Source: Williamsia faeni (GTDB lineage: Bacteria > Actinomycetota > Actinomycetes > Mycobacteriales > Mycobacteriaceae). From it: a DNA stretch of 64,000 nt. How positions within the stretch are numbered: position 1 is the first letter of the stretch; every line of letters starts with the position of its first letter. The position numbers and the translations under genes are program-made. Of this stretch, positions 8,496 to 16,869 are shown in pieces. A model generated the notes under the pieces. That model saw only the letters and a program-made list of their open reading frames with translations, searched no databases and was not told the DNA's origin. The stretch spans positions 496,001-560,000 of the forward strand of contig QJJF01000003.1 in the NCBI GenBank assembly GCA_003202005.1. Direction: 5' to 3'.

Positions 8496-8969
8496 TCAGC
8501 GGTGAACCCAACCGACATCGTGCCAGATCGTCTCCAGCTCGGTCACCGGAACCGGCCAGGTCTCGATGTAGGTGACGCCTTCCGGGCCGGCTGTCATCGT
8601 GTACGGGGTATTCGCATGGCTGACGAACATATCTCCCGCACGCACGACCACCGTTTTGGTGCTGCCGTCCGGTTCGTCAACCTCGATGCTGTACTCGCCT
8701 GCGAAGACGAACAACATCTCGTCACAATTGTGCTGGTGCTTGGGCACGACGAAGCCCGGGGTCACCCGCAGCGGATTGCGGTTGAAGTGCATGAGATCAA
8801 TGGGCTCGCTGGTCAAATCCATGTGATCGGCGAACGTGGCAGCGAAATCCACCGGCGCATCGTTGAGTAGACCGCCATCTTTCCAGAAGTAACTCGGCAC
8901 CCCCTGCTGATCCAGGGGCATGTGGAACCAAGCATCGGGGTTCAGCAGATTGCCAAAACTGTTTGTCAT
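8496..8969 (-). CDS. Small cupin protein A (keeps motif-1 metal ligands, lacks motif-2 His)
   Basis: This 157-residue single-domain cupin may be a metal-dependent dioxygenase, isomerase or decarboxylase. Motif 1 is intact (H78-Q-H80-NCD-E84), but the His expected in motif 2 is Tyr123 (TPYTM). The C-terminal ELETIWHDVGWVH segment is shared with the cupin encoded divergently at 9115. The start is the ATG giving MTNSFGN, where similarity to the partner protein begins; the open frame upstream runs through the shared promoter. The 145-bp divergent region holds two palindromes. No specific reaction can be assigned. Confidence 0.8.
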   Translation of the reverse strand: MTNSFGNLLNPDAWFHMPLDQQGVPSYFWKDGGLLNDAPVDFAATFADHMDLTSEPIDLMHFNRNPLRVTPGFVVPKHQHNCDEMLFVFAGEYSIEVDEPDGSTKTVVVRAGDMFVSHANTPYTMTAGPEGVTYIETWPVPVTELETIWHDVGWVHR

Positions 8970-9011
8970 GGCAACCACGGTAAGTGCGGCCGCCGGCGGT
9001 GTCACCGGACC

Positions 9012-9028
9012 ATTCCGCTCGATGGAAT
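9012..9028. promoter_or_regulatory. Putative IclR-type operator, divergent cupin promoter, site 1
   Basis: ATTCCGCTCGATGGAAT has perfect 5-base arms around a 7-base spacer. It lies 43 bp from the cupin A start and 45 bp from the next palindrome. Confidence 0.55.
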
Positions 9029-9056
9029 TTGCTTGTCGAACAAAGCTTTCGGGTCC

Positions 9057-9073
9057 ATTCCGTCCAATGGGAC
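9057..9073. promoter_or_regulatory. Putative IclR-type operator, divergent cupin promoter, site 2
   Basis: ATTCCGTCCAATGGGAC matches the same pattern with imperfect arms. It lies about 42 bp before the cupin B start. Confidence 0.5.
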
Positions 9074-9114
9074 CGTCGGATGAAATCACCGGCGACGTTC
9101 GCAACACTCGTGAC

Positions 9115-9573
9115 ATGACAATTGAGCACTTTAGCCTTGTGGCCGACGGAGGCTGGGCAGATCTGGCGATCGACCAGTACTCCCCCAAACACTTCTGGAC
9201 TGAAGGGGGCCTCCTCGCCGACGCCCCGGTCAACGTGGACAAAACGTTCAACGGCGTGTCGGTCTCGACAAAGGTCAATAAAGGGTTTCACCTGAACGGC
9301 CTGCGACTTGCGCCGAATTATTCCGGCCCGAGACGCCACCAGAATCTCGACCAACTGATCTTCGTGTTCGCCGGCGAGCTGCGGGTCAACTGGGGCGCGA
9401 ACGGCGAAGAAGGGGCCCGGACGATCCGTCCAGGTCAATTCTGGGTCACCACTGCCGAAACCCCGCACCGCCTGACGGCTGGTCCGGAAGGCGCGATCTT
9501 CGTCGAGACCTGGTCCAAACCGATCGCCGAGCTCGAAACGTACTGGCACGACGAGGGCTGGATCCACAACTGA
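9115..9573 (+). CDS. Small cupin protein B (keeps motif-2 His, lacks motif-1 ligands)
   Basis: This 152-residue cupin is a paralog of the divergent cupin A: both have FVFAGE, TAGPEG and a C-terminal ELET-WHD-GW-H block. Where cupin A has His78, His80 and Glu84, this protein has Arg74, Gln76 and Gln80. It keeps the motif-2 His118 (TPHRL) that cupin A has lost. On its own it is unlikely to hold a normal cupin metal site. The ATG at 9115 is chosen because upstream frame sequence is promoter. A terminator follows at 9599. Reaction unknown. Confidence 0.8.
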   Translation: MTIEHFSLVADGGWADLAIDQYSPKHFWTEGGLLADAPVNVDKTFNGVSVSTKVNKGFHLNGLRLAPNYSGPRRHQNLDQLIFVFAGELRVNWGANGEEGARTIRPGQFWVTTAETPHRLTAGPEGAIFVETWSKPIAELETYWHDEGWIHN

Positions 9574-9904
9574 CCCAGTCAGTTTCGTCGGACCCGCAGC
9601 AAAGTCCCTGACTCTCCACGAGCCAGGGACTTCGCTATTTGTTGTCCTGTTCCGCTGGCCGGGATTTTCACCACGATTCGGCCACCAATCGAATTAGCGT
9701 CGAATCAGGCCAATCCACGCCTCGCGCGTAGTTCCCGACGTGGCGACGTCTGCGGTGCCCCATCCCGTAGACGTCCTGTCGCTGTGTCGATGCACTACCA
9801 GAGCCGAGAGCTGTTGCAGCCACCGCATTTTGAAACATAGCCGCAAAGAATCACAGAGGCCCCCCGCTCCTGTGTGCACGGAAAACTGTCAGGAAGGCAC
9901 ACCC
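9574..9904. other. Intergenic region before the hydrolase gene, 331 bp
   Basis: Apart from the terminator at 9599-9635, this stretch should contain the promoter of the hydrolase gene. No copy of the 17-bp palindrome and no convincing small gene was seen. Confidence 0.5.
9599..9635 (+). terminator. Terminator of cupin B gene
   Basis: Sixteen-base arms (9599-9614 and 9620-9635) pair with two weak positions around a 5-base loop and are followed by TATTTGTTGT. Confidence 0.75.
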
Positions 9905-10768
9905 ATGACGAGTGCAGTCACGTTCGAGTCGACCCAGAAAACCGCCCAGGTCGACGGAGTGAAGTTCAACTACCACGAAGCCGGCGAGGGCGTACCTCTG
10001 ATCCTGCTGCACGGGTCCGGTCCGGGCGTCACCGCGTGGTCCAACTTCGGGCCCAATCTACCGTTTTTCGCCGACAACTTCCGCACGATCATGCCCGACC
10101 TGCCCGGTTTCGGACTCACCGATCTCCCTGAACTGGACGAGATCTACACGGTCGCCGCAGCCCGCTGGATCGCCAAGTTCATGGACCACCTCGGTATCGA
10201 ATCAGCTGTCTTCGTGGGCAATTCCATGGGCGGTGCAGTCGTCGCAGAACTCGCCGCACTACACCCCGAACGAGTCCGGCGGCAGGCCATCATGGGCTCG
10301 GGCGGCATGTCGGTCGGAATCTTCCAAGCCGAACCCAGCGAGGGCTTCCTGCGACTCTTCGAGTTCCTCGAGGACCCGGTCCGCGACCGCATGATCGCCT
10401 GGATCAAGACAATGGTCTACGACAAGGCCCTGATCACCGACGAACTCGTCGACCAACGCCTGACGAACGCATTGGCCGAGGGCGTACTCGGGAAGACCAA
10501 AACCATCTTCGGAACATTGTTCAACCCGGCCTTCCGGACCTCCTATGTACCGCTGTGGACCAAAGCAGAATCGCTAAAGACCCCCACACTGCTGCTCTGG
10601 GGCCGCGACGACCGCATGATTCCCTACGACCAGGCACATTTCGCAACCCGCTGGCTCCCCGAGGTCGAACTACACACCTTCGCCCACTGTGGGCACTGGA
10701 TCCAGGTCGAACGCAAAGCCGACTTCGAACGCGTCGTGCACGAGTTCCTGACCCGGCACACAGCCTGA
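9905..10768 (+). CDS. Alpha/beta hydrolase of the meta-cleavage-product hydrolase type
   Basis: This 287-residue hydrolase resembles BphD/HsaD enzymes, which split the C-C bond of meta-ring-fission products. The oxyanion-hole motif HGSGPG is at about 36-41, the nucleophile Ser107 is in GNSMGG, the acid Asp lies in LLWGRDDRMIP (about 235-236) and the base His264 in HCGHWIQ. AGGAA precedes the ATG. It probably acts directly after the extradiol dioxygenase at 5698. The HsaAB-like genes follow downstream, separated by a palindrome, so they may be a separate unit. Confidence 0.88.
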   Translation: MTSAVTFESTQKTAQVDGVKFNYHEAGEGVPLILLHGSGPGVTAWSNFGPNLPFFADNFRTIMPDLPGFGLTDLPELDEIYTVAAARWIAKFMDHLGIESAVFVGNSMGGAVVAELAALHPERVRRQAIMGSGGMSVGIFQAEPSEGFLRLFEFLEDPVRDRMIAWIKTMVYDKALITDELVDQRLTNALAEGVLGKTKTIFGTLFNPAFRTSYVPLWTKAESLKTPTLLLWGRDDRMIPYDQAHFATRWLPEVELHTFAHCGHWIQVERKADFERVVHEFLTRHTA

Positions 10769-10772
10769 AAAT

Positions 10773-10789
10773 GTCTCACTGAGTGGAAA
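10773..10789. promoter_or_regulatory. Putative IclR-type operator upstream of the HsaA-like gene
   Basis: GTCTCACTGAGTGGAAA fits the pattern with one weak arm. It starts four bases after the hydrolase stop codon and about 95 bp before the monooxygenase start. Confidence 0.5.
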
Positions 10790-10883
10790 CACTCGGCTGG
10801 CCAACGGGTTCCAGGCAAGACAATCAAACAGACCTGCCGCCAGGGCGGGAATGTGATCCACAAGGAAGTATGAGGTACGCGCC

Positions 10884-12068
10884 ATGACACACGAAGTAGT
10901 CAAACGCAGTGAAGAACTCGGCCCAGAACTGGCGGCACTCGCAGAAGAAAACGAACGCCTGGGCAAACTCAGCGACACCACCGCCGACCTCCTCCGCCAG
11001 ATCGGCGTGATGCGACTGCTCCAGCCCACCGACTTCGGCGGCTACGCCGCCCACCCCCGCGACTTCGCCGAAGCAGTCATGGCGATCGCGAAACATGACC
11101 CGGCAGCAGGCTGGGTCTCCGGGGTCGTCGGCGTGCACCCCTGGGAGCTGGCGCAGATGGACCGCAAGCTCCAGCAGGAGATCTGGGGCGAAAACCCCGA
11201 CACCTGGGTTGCCTCGCCGTACATGCCGAATGGTGTCGCCAACCCGACCGACAACGACTCATACGTCCTCAGCGGCCGCTGGCCGTTCTCGTCCGGTGCA
11301 GATCACTGTCAGTGGGACTTCCTCGGTGCCATGAAGGGCGACGGAACCGGCAAACCGATCATGCCGCCCGAGGTCATGCATGTGGTACTCCCCCGCAAGG
11401 ACTACACGATCATCGACGACTCCTGGGACGTGGTCGGACTCTCCGGCACCGGTAGCAAAGACGTCGTCGTCGACCAGGCCGTCATCCCCGACTACCGCAC
11501 AGTGCTGCAATCCGATATCGCCGGTGGCGTCGCCGCCGCCCGCGTAGGACGCACCGACACCCTCTACAAACTGTCCTTCGGTGTGATGTTCCCCCTCGGC
11601 ATCACGTCCGCAGTGATCGGCGCCTGCGAAGGTGCACTGGCCACTCACCTCGAGATCCAGAAGACCCGCGTCGCGGTCACCGGCGTCCAGGTCAAAGACG
11701 ATCCCTACGCCCTCTACGCCGCCGGCGAAGCCGCCTCCGAGATCTCGGCGTCACGGACCCAACTCATCGACGGCATCAGCCGCCTCTACGACATCGTCGA
11801 ATCCGGTGGCACACCCACCACCGAGGACAAGTCCAACCAACGCCGCAACCAGGTGCGCTGCGCCTGGCGCGCAGTACGCGCAGTCGACGAGATCTTCACT
11901 CGCTCCGGCGGTGGCGCAATCCGCAAAAACAGCCCCATGCAACGCTACTGGCGCGATGTGCACGTCGGTCTGCAGCACATGATCCACGTCGACGGCATCG
12001 CCTACCACTCCAACGGCCTCCACATGATGGGCCTGGAGACCCCTCCCGGAATGCTGGTCATGCTCTGA
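10884..12068 (+). CDS. Flavin-dependent monooxygenase, oxygenase component (HsaA-like)
   Basis: This 394-residue protein has the acyl-CoA-dehydrogenase fold used by class D flavin monooxygenases. Its length and features such as WPFSSGADHCQWDFLG and the C-terminal DVHVGLQHMIHVD match the HsaA type, which ortho-hydroxylates a phenol to a catechol using reduced FMN from a separate reductase. That reductase gene follows 65 bp downstream. The expected product is the catechol opened by the extradiol enzyme at 5698. True HsaA acts on a steroid-derived phenol; the other steroid-ring genes are not here, so the substrate may differ. GAGG lies eight bases before the ATG. Confidence 0.87.
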   Translation: MTHEVVKRSEELGPELAALAEENERLGKLSDTTADLLRQIGVMRLLQPTDFGGYAAHPRDFAEAVMAIAKHDPAAGWVSGVVGVHPWELAQMDRKLQQEIWGENPDTWVASPYMPNGVANPTDNDSYVLSGRWPFSSGADHCQWDFLGAMKGDGTGKPIMPPEVMHVVLPRKDYTIIDDSWDVVGLSGTGSKDVVVDQAVIPDYRTVLQSDIAGGVAAARVGRTDTLYKLSFGVMFPLGITSAVIGACEGALATHLEIQKTRVAVTGVQVKDDPYALYAAGEAASEISASRTQLIDGISRLYDIVESGGTPTTEDKSNQRRNQVRCAWRAVRAVDEIFTRSGGGAIRKNSPMQRYWRDVHVGLQHMIHVDGIAYHSNGLHMMGLETPPGMLVML

Positions 12069-12133
12069 TCGGTAGAACACACCACCTGCAGTCCACATCG
12101 TTGTAGGGCAACCCACACAGGGAAAAAAACGCT

Positions 12134-12676
12134 GTGACAGAAACGAAAGAGCCGATGACCAAGTCATTCGACGCCCGCCATCTTCGCGACGTGATGGGCA
12201 ACTTCCCGACCAGCGTCGTCGCGGTGACCACGCTGGGGCCGGAGCAAGAGCCCGTCGGCATGGTCGTCGGCTCTTTCACCTCGGTGTCCCTCGATCCACC
12301 TCTGGTGTCGTTCCTGGTCGACCGTTCCTCGTCGACGCTTCCGAAAATCATCGCAGCACAGCGCTTCTGCGCCAATGCATTGGCTTCGGATCAGGAACGA
12401 CTGTGCCGGCAGATGGCCACCCGCGGCGCGCAACGCTTCGATGGCGTCGCCTGGGAGACGTCTCCGGCGGAGAACCCGATACTCGACGGTGTTGTTGCCT
12501 GGGTGGATTGCGCGATCGACAAGGTCGTCGAACTCGGAGACCACTTCTTGGTTGTCGGTCTCGTCCGTGACCTGGGTGTGGCATCGACGAAGACACCACT
12601 GCTGTTCTTCCGCGGCGGATACGGCGACTACAAGTCCACCGCACACCACATGCTGGACGACCTCCACGGCTGGTGA
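12134..12676 (+). CDS. NAD(P)H:flavin reductase component (HsaB-like)
   Basis: This 180-residue protein has the split-barrel FMN-binding fold of HpaC/HsaB-type flavin reductases, with the typical TSVVAVTTLG, GMVVGSFTSVSLDPPLVSFLV and FCANALASDQ segments. It would supply reduced flavin to the oxygenase encoded just upstream. The start is GTG after a purine-rich stretch; an ATG seven codons later is possible. A strong hairpin follows, closing the unit before the convergent enoyl-CoA hydratase gene. Confidence 0.88.
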   Translation: MTETKEPMTKSFDARHLRDVMGNFPTSVVAVTTLGPEQEPVGMVVGSFTSVSLDPPLVSFLVDRSSSTLPKIIAAQRFCANALASDQERLCRQMATRGAQRFDGVAWETSPAENPILDGVVAWVDCAIDKVVELGDHFLVVGLVRDLGVASTKTPLLFFRGGYGDYKSTAHHMLDDLHGW

Positions 12677-12695
12677 ACTGAACTACGACAGGCAA

Positions 12696-12736
12696 ACAAG
12701 CAGGGCCGGTGGGAATCTCCCACCGGCCCTGCTTGT
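12696..12736. terminator. Bidirectional terminator between convergent genes
   Basis: Perfect 19-base arms (12696-12714 and 12718-12736) enclose a 3-base loop. It sits between the flavin reductase and the convergent enoyl-CoA hydratase gene. Confidence 0.88.
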
Positions 12737-12755
12737 GTCATCTGCGAAAGGCAGC

Positions 12756-13553
12756 CTATCGGCCGGTCCATTGCGGTGCGCGCCGCTCGGTGAAGGCTCT
12801 GGGGCCTTCGACGGCGTCATCAGATGCGAACACCGGATCGGTGTATGCACTCTGCCGTTCGAAAGCCTCTGCGTCGGTCCAGGTCCGGGATTCGAGCGCC
12901 AGGGCCTTGCTCGCCTGGACGGCCAACGGGGCGTTGGCAGCGATGGTGGCGGCGATCTCCCGAGCCACCGTTGCCGCGGTACCGTCCTCGACCACGCGGT
13001 TGATCAATCCGTATCCGTGCGCGGTGGCAGCCGTGATCGGTTCACCGGTCAAGAGCATCTCCAACGCGATTGCCTGCGGCAGTGCCCGAGGCGCACGGAA
13101 GATCCCGCCGGCCCGGGCGGCAAGCCCGCGTTTGACCTCGGGCAGACCGAACTTCGCTCCTTCTCCCGCGACAACCAGATCCGACGCGAGCACAAGCTCG
13201 AAGCCACCGCCGAGGGCCCACCCCTCCACCGCAGCGATCAACGGCTTGCGCGGCGGGGCCTGGACCAGACCGCCGAAACCCCGTCCGTCGACAACTGGCC
13301 GCTCACCCAACTGAAAACGCTTCAGATCCATTCCGGCACAGAATGTTCCACCATTGCCGGTCAGAATCCCGACCCGGAGGTCCGGTTCGGCATCGAGGCG
13401 GATGAGGGCCTCGGCGATCAACTCGGCCGCCGCCCGCGTCATCGCATTGCGCTGCGCCGGACGGTTGATGGTGATCGTCAGGATTCCGGAATCGACCTCC
13501 ACGAGAACCTCGCTGACGGGGCCGGTCTCTGAAGTGCTGACCGCGTCGGTCAC
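12756..13553 (-). CDS. Enoyl-CoA hydratase/isomerase (crotonase family)
   Basis: This 265-residue crotonase should add water to an enoyl-CoA. Both catalytic glutamates are in place (GGGFE and GLPE), and the oxyanion-hole segments are seen (CAGMDLK, ALGGG). It is the last gene of a four-gene minus-strand operon (thiolase, acyl-CoA dehydrogenase, SDR, hydratase), and its start overlaps the SDR stop by four bases, so the two are translationally coupled. The operon holds a complete beta-oxidation set. Substrate not evident. Confidence 0.9.
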   Translation of the reverse strand: MTDAVSTSETGPVSEVLVEVDSGILTITINRPAQRNAMTRAAAELIAEALIRLDAEPDLRVGILTGNGGTFCAGMDLKRFQLGERPVVDGRGFGGLVQAPPRKPLIAAVEGWALGGGFELVLASDLVVAGEGAKFGLPEVKRGLAARAGGIFRAPRALPQAIALEMLLTGEPITAATAHGYGLINRVVEDGTAATVAREIAATIAANAPLAVQASKALALESRTWTDAEAFERQSAYTDPVFASDDAVEGPRAFTERRAPQWTGR

Positions 13554-14317
13554 CGTGGAGCCATCCGGATCGAACCGTCGAGACGGATGGTCTCACCGTT
13601 GACATACCCGTTCTGCAGCAGCGAGAGCGCTAGGTCGGCGTAGTCAGAAGGCCGGCCCAGGCGCTTGGGGAACGGAACATCGGCGGCCAGTCCCTCGCGG
13701 ATGTCGTCGCGCAACCGGGCGAGCATCGGGGTGTCGAAGACCCCCGGGGCAATGGTGTTCACCCGGATACCCACACTGGCCAGGTCACGTGCAGCCACCA
13801 GGGTGATGCCGTGTACCGCAGCCTTCGACGCGGTGTACGAGGTCTGGCCGATCTGGCCGTCGAATGCGGCAACGGAGGCGGTCAGCACGATTGCGCCACG
13901 TTCGGTATCGATGGGTTCGTTTCGCGCGATGCGCGACGCCGCGAGGCGCAGCACGTTGTAGGTCCCGATGAGGTTGACCTCGAGGACATTTCGGAAGCTG
14001 TCCAACGACGCGGGATTCTTCTCCCTGTCGAGAATTCGGAGCCGGTCGCCACCACGCCCCGCGCAGTGCACCGCACCGCGCAATGTGCCGTGCGCTTCTG
14101 CGGCGTCGAGGGCTTCGCCCAGCGAGGCCTCGTCGGTGATGTCGGCGGGAACGAACAGTGCGGCATCGCCCAGGCTCTTCGCGGTGATTTCGCCGTCAGA
14201 GGTCGCCAGGTCGGTGATCACCACTCGTCCACCTCCTTCGACGATGGCCGCGGCCGTCGCGGCACCGAGGCCGGAAGCTCCGCCCGTGACGAGGAATGTA
14301 TTGTCCGTCAACTTCAT
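13550..14317 (-). CDS. SDR-family 3-hydroxyacyl-CoA dehydrogenase-like protein
   Basis: This 255-residue short-chain dehydrogenase has the cofactor motif TGGASGLG, an Asp after the second strand (VVITDLA) that favours NAD, and the YTASK catalytic pair with an upstream Ser (LTASVAAF). The segment structure, with APGVFDTPML and GETIRLDGSIRM, resembles type II 3-hydroxyacyl-CoA dehydrogenases (HSD17B10-like). In this operon it would oxidise the 3-hydroxyacyl-CoA made by the hydratase, before the thiolase. Overlap with the hydratase gene is four bases. Confidence 0.88.
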   Translation of the reverse strand: MKLTDNTFLVTGGASGLGAATAAAIVEGGGRVVITDLATSDGEITAKSLGDAALFVPADITDEASLGEALDAAEAHGTLRGAVHCAGRGGDRLRILDREKNPASLDSFRNVLEVNLIGTYNVLRLAASRIARNEPIDTERGAIVLTASVAAFDGQIGQTSYTASKAAVHGITLVAARDLASVGIRVNTIAPGVFDTPMLARLRDDIREGLAADVPFPKRLGRPSDYADLALSLLQNGYVNGETIRLDGSIRMAPR

Positions 14318-14368
14318 TGGATTCAGACTTTCTCTGTGGTGTACATCTGCCGTGGCTTGGATCAGGAC

Positions 14369-15529
14369 TCAGGCCGGGTATCGCGCAGCGAGTTCGCGGC
14401 CGATGATTTCTTTCATGATCTCTGTCGTGCCGCCGACGATTGTCTGCACGCGCGCATCGGCATAGGCGCGAGAGATCGGATATTCATCCATGTAGCCATA
14501 ACCGCCGAAGAACTGGAGACAGCTGTCGATCACACGTTTCTGCAATTCGGTGGTCCACCACTTGGCCTTCGCACCGACCGCGGCATCGAGGGTGCCATCG
14601 TTGTATGCCAGGATGCTCTGTTCCAGGAACGTCCGGGTGATCTCCACCTCGGTGGTCAATTCCGCCAGCTTGAAGCGCGTGTTCTGGAAGTCGATGACCC
14701 GTTCTCCGAACGCCTTTCGTTCACTGGTGTACCGAATCGTCCAGTCCAGAGCGGCCTCGGCCGCGCACAACGACCGCCACGCGATCGAAAGACGTTCCAG
14801 CGGAAGCTGAGCAGTCAGGTGGTGGAATCCGCGCCCCAGCTCACCGAGCAGATTGGTCGCCGGAACGCGAACATCGGAGAACGCGATCTCGGCAGTGTCC
14901 TGCGCATGTAGACCCAACTTACGAAGTTTTCGGCCGCGGGAGAATCCGGCAGTTGTGGTGGGCACCAGGATCAACGACAGCTGCGGCCGCCCCTCGCGCT
15001 CACCGGTACGTGCCGCGACGATCACCACATCGGACGAGAATCCGCTCGTGATGAATGTCTTTGCACCGTTGATCACCCAGTCGTCACCGTCTCGGACAGC
15101 CGTGGTCTTCATTCCGCGCAGATCACTGCCCGCCGCCGGTTCAGACATCGCGATCGATGCCACGATCGAACCGTCGGACATGCCCGGAAGCCACTGCTGT
15201 TTCTGCTCTTCGGTTCCGAAGGTCGTCAGATACGAGCCGACGATGTCCTCGTTGATCGAGAACCCGGACGCGAGTGCCGCTGCACCCACCCGCGCGAACT
15301 CTTCCTGGATGACACACCGAAACCGGTAATCCCGGGTACCGCCGCCACCGAACTCCTCCGCGAAGCGGATGCCGAGTACACCTTGCTTACCGGCGGCGAG
15401 CCAGACGTCACGGCCCGTGCTGCGGTCCTCTTCCCAGCGGTCGATGTTCGGTACGACCTCGCGATTGACGAACTCCCGGACGACATCCCGGAATGCAACA
15501 TGGTCGGACTCGTAAAACGGTTGGGGCAC
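14369..15529 (-). CDS. Acyl-CoA dehydrogenase
   Basis: This 386-residue flavoprotein would introduce the alpha,beta double bond in an acyl-CoA. It has the signature MSEPAAGSDL and a C-terminal FGGYGYMDEYPISRAYADA stretch. The position of the MCAD catalytic Glu near the end is Gly (IVGGTTEI), while Glu is present in QLPLERL, the site used by isovaleryl/long-chain types. It is second in the four-gene operon, 59 bp after the thiolase gene. Confidence 0.9.
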   Translation of the reverse strand: MPQPFYESDHVAFRDVVREFVNREVVPNIDRWEEDRSTGRDVWLAAGKQGVLGIRFAEEFGGGGTRDYRFRCVIQEEFARVGAAALASGFSINEDIVGSYLTTFGTEEQKQQWLPGMSDGSIVASIAMSEPAAGSDLRGMKTTAVRDGDDWVINGAKTFITSGFSSDVVIVAARTGEREGRPQLSLILVPTTTAGFSRGRKLRKLGLHAQDTAEIAFSDVRVPATNLLGELGRGFHHLTAQLPLERLSIAWRSLCAAEAALDWTIRYTSERKAFGERVIDFQNTRFKLAELTTEVEITRTFLEQSILAYNDGTLDAAVGAKAKWWTTELQKRVIDSCLQFFGGYGYMDEYPISRAYADARVQTIVGGTTEIMKEIIGRELAARYPA

Positions 15530-15588
15530 AGCGGTCTCCTGGTTGAAGTGACAATCGGGTCAGCGCGAGCGCGATGCGCCCGGATGTC

Positions 15589-16740
15589 TCACTCGATCAA
15601 TTCGTAGATGGTCGCGTTCGCGGTTCCGCCGCCTTCACAGATCGTCTGCAGGCCGTAGCGGTGCCCTTGATCGCGCATGTGGTGGATCAGCTTCGTGGTC
15701 AAGATTGCGCCGGTGGCACCAAGTGGGTGGCCCATCGCGATGGCGCCGCCGAGTGGATTGATCCGGTCGAGATCCGCACCGAGCTCGGCTTGCCATGCCA
15801 GCGGTACCGGCGCGAATGCCTCGTTGATCTCGATGGCGCCGATATCGCCGATCGACAGACCCGTCCGGGCGAGCAACTTCTTCGTCGCGGGGATGGGCGC
15901 TGTCAGCATCTTCACCGGATCGTCGCCGGCGACCGAGCCCGCCACGATGCGCACGATCGGGGTCAGTCCCAGTTCCTTCGCCTTTTGTGCCGTCATGATC
16001 ATCACGGCGGCAGCGCCGTCGGAGATCTGCGACGCGTTTCCGGCGTGGATGACGCCGTCCTCACGGAACGAGGGCTTCAGTTTTGCAAGAGTCTCCGGTG
16101 TGGTGCCGCGACGCAATCCTTCGTCGACCTCCAGTTTTCCGTCGACCGTGTCGACCTTCACCAACTGAGCATCGAAGGCACCGCTGTCGATCGCCTCGCC
16201 GGCCAAACGGTGCGAGCGCGATGCGTACTCGTCGAGCATGGCTCGCGTCAGCCCCCACTGGGCGGAGATGATCTCGGCGCCGGTGCCCTGGTCGAGATGG
16301 TCCGTCTCATAGCGGTCCAGAACTGTTTGCCCGTACGGGAATCCGGTGGCCCGGGCCGCGCCGAGCGGGATCCGCGACATCGATTCGACGCCACCGGCAA
16401 CGGCGATCTCGTAGGCACCGGAAATGACAGCGTGGGCGGCGGATTCGATGGCCTGCTGGCCCGACCCACACGCCCGGTTGACGGTCACCGCAGGAACCGA
16501 CTCGGGCCACCCCGCGGCCAACACCGCGAACCGGCCCACATTGCTCGACTGGTCGCCGAGTTGCGTGACACATCCCCACACCACGTCGTCGACCGTCACG
16601 GGATCAACACCGGTCCGGCGCGCCAATTCTTTGAGCACCACCGCGGACAGATCCACGGGGTGGATGCCGCTCAACGATCCGTTTCGCTTGCCGATGGGTG
16701 TACGCACCGCTTCGACGATCACTGCTTCCCGGTTCTGCAT
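15589..16740 (-). CDS. Acetyl-CoA acetyltransferase / 3-ketoacyl-CoA thiolase
   Basis: This 383-residue thiolase has the nucleophile in RACGSGQQ (about residue 90), NEAF, GHPLGATG and a C-terminal CEGGGTAN with the second catalytic Cys. It should cleave a 3-ketoacyl-CoA with CoA. It is first in the minus-strand operon and divergent from an acyl-CoA dehydrogenase gene. GGAG lies ten bases before the chosen ATG; an upstream in-frame GTG would add 19 residues that overlap the promoter region. A paralogous thiolase is encoded at 18816. Confidence 0.92.
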   Translation of the reverse strand: MQNREAVIVEAVRTPIGKRNGSLSGIHPVDLSAVVLKELARRTGVDPVTVDDVVWGCVTQLGDQSSNVGRFAVLAAGWPESVPAVTVNRACGSGQQAIESAAHAVISGAYEIAVAGGVESMSRIPLGAARATGFPYGQTVLDRYETDHLDQGTGAEIISAQWGLTRAMLDEYASRSHRLAGEAIDSGAFDAQLVKVDTVDGKLEVDEGLRRGTTPETLAKLKPSFREDGVIHAGNASQISDGAAAVMIMTAQKAKELGLTPIVRIVAGSVAGDDPVKMLTAPIPATKKLLARTGLSIGDIGAIEINEAFAPVPLAWQAELGADLDRINPLGGAIAMGHPLGATGAILTTKLIHHMRDQGHRYGLQTICEGGGTANATIYELIE

Positions 16741-16869
16741 GACTATTTTTGCTCCGATCGCTATCGCTCGCACTGGAGGCACGCGGAGCAAATACATGTG
16801 CTACACGCGTATTGCTTCTCAACATAGATCCTCATGGTTAAATACGTCAAACAGATTGAAAGGAACGCC
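16741..16869. promoter_or_regulatory. Divergent promoter region, thiolase / acyl-CoA dehydrogenase
   Basis: This 129-bp region separates divergent genes. It contains a widely spaced inverted repeat of TTGCTCCG and CGGAGCAA (about 16749-16793). It has no copy of the TTCC-N7-GGAA palindrome, so these units may be controlled differently. Confidence 0.45.

Noticed and set aside
16749-16793. TTGCTCCG/CGGAGCAA inverted repeat as a copy of the IclR-type operator
   Set aside because: The spacing is far wider than the 7-base spacer of the other sites and the arm sequence differs; kept only as a note in the promoter entry.
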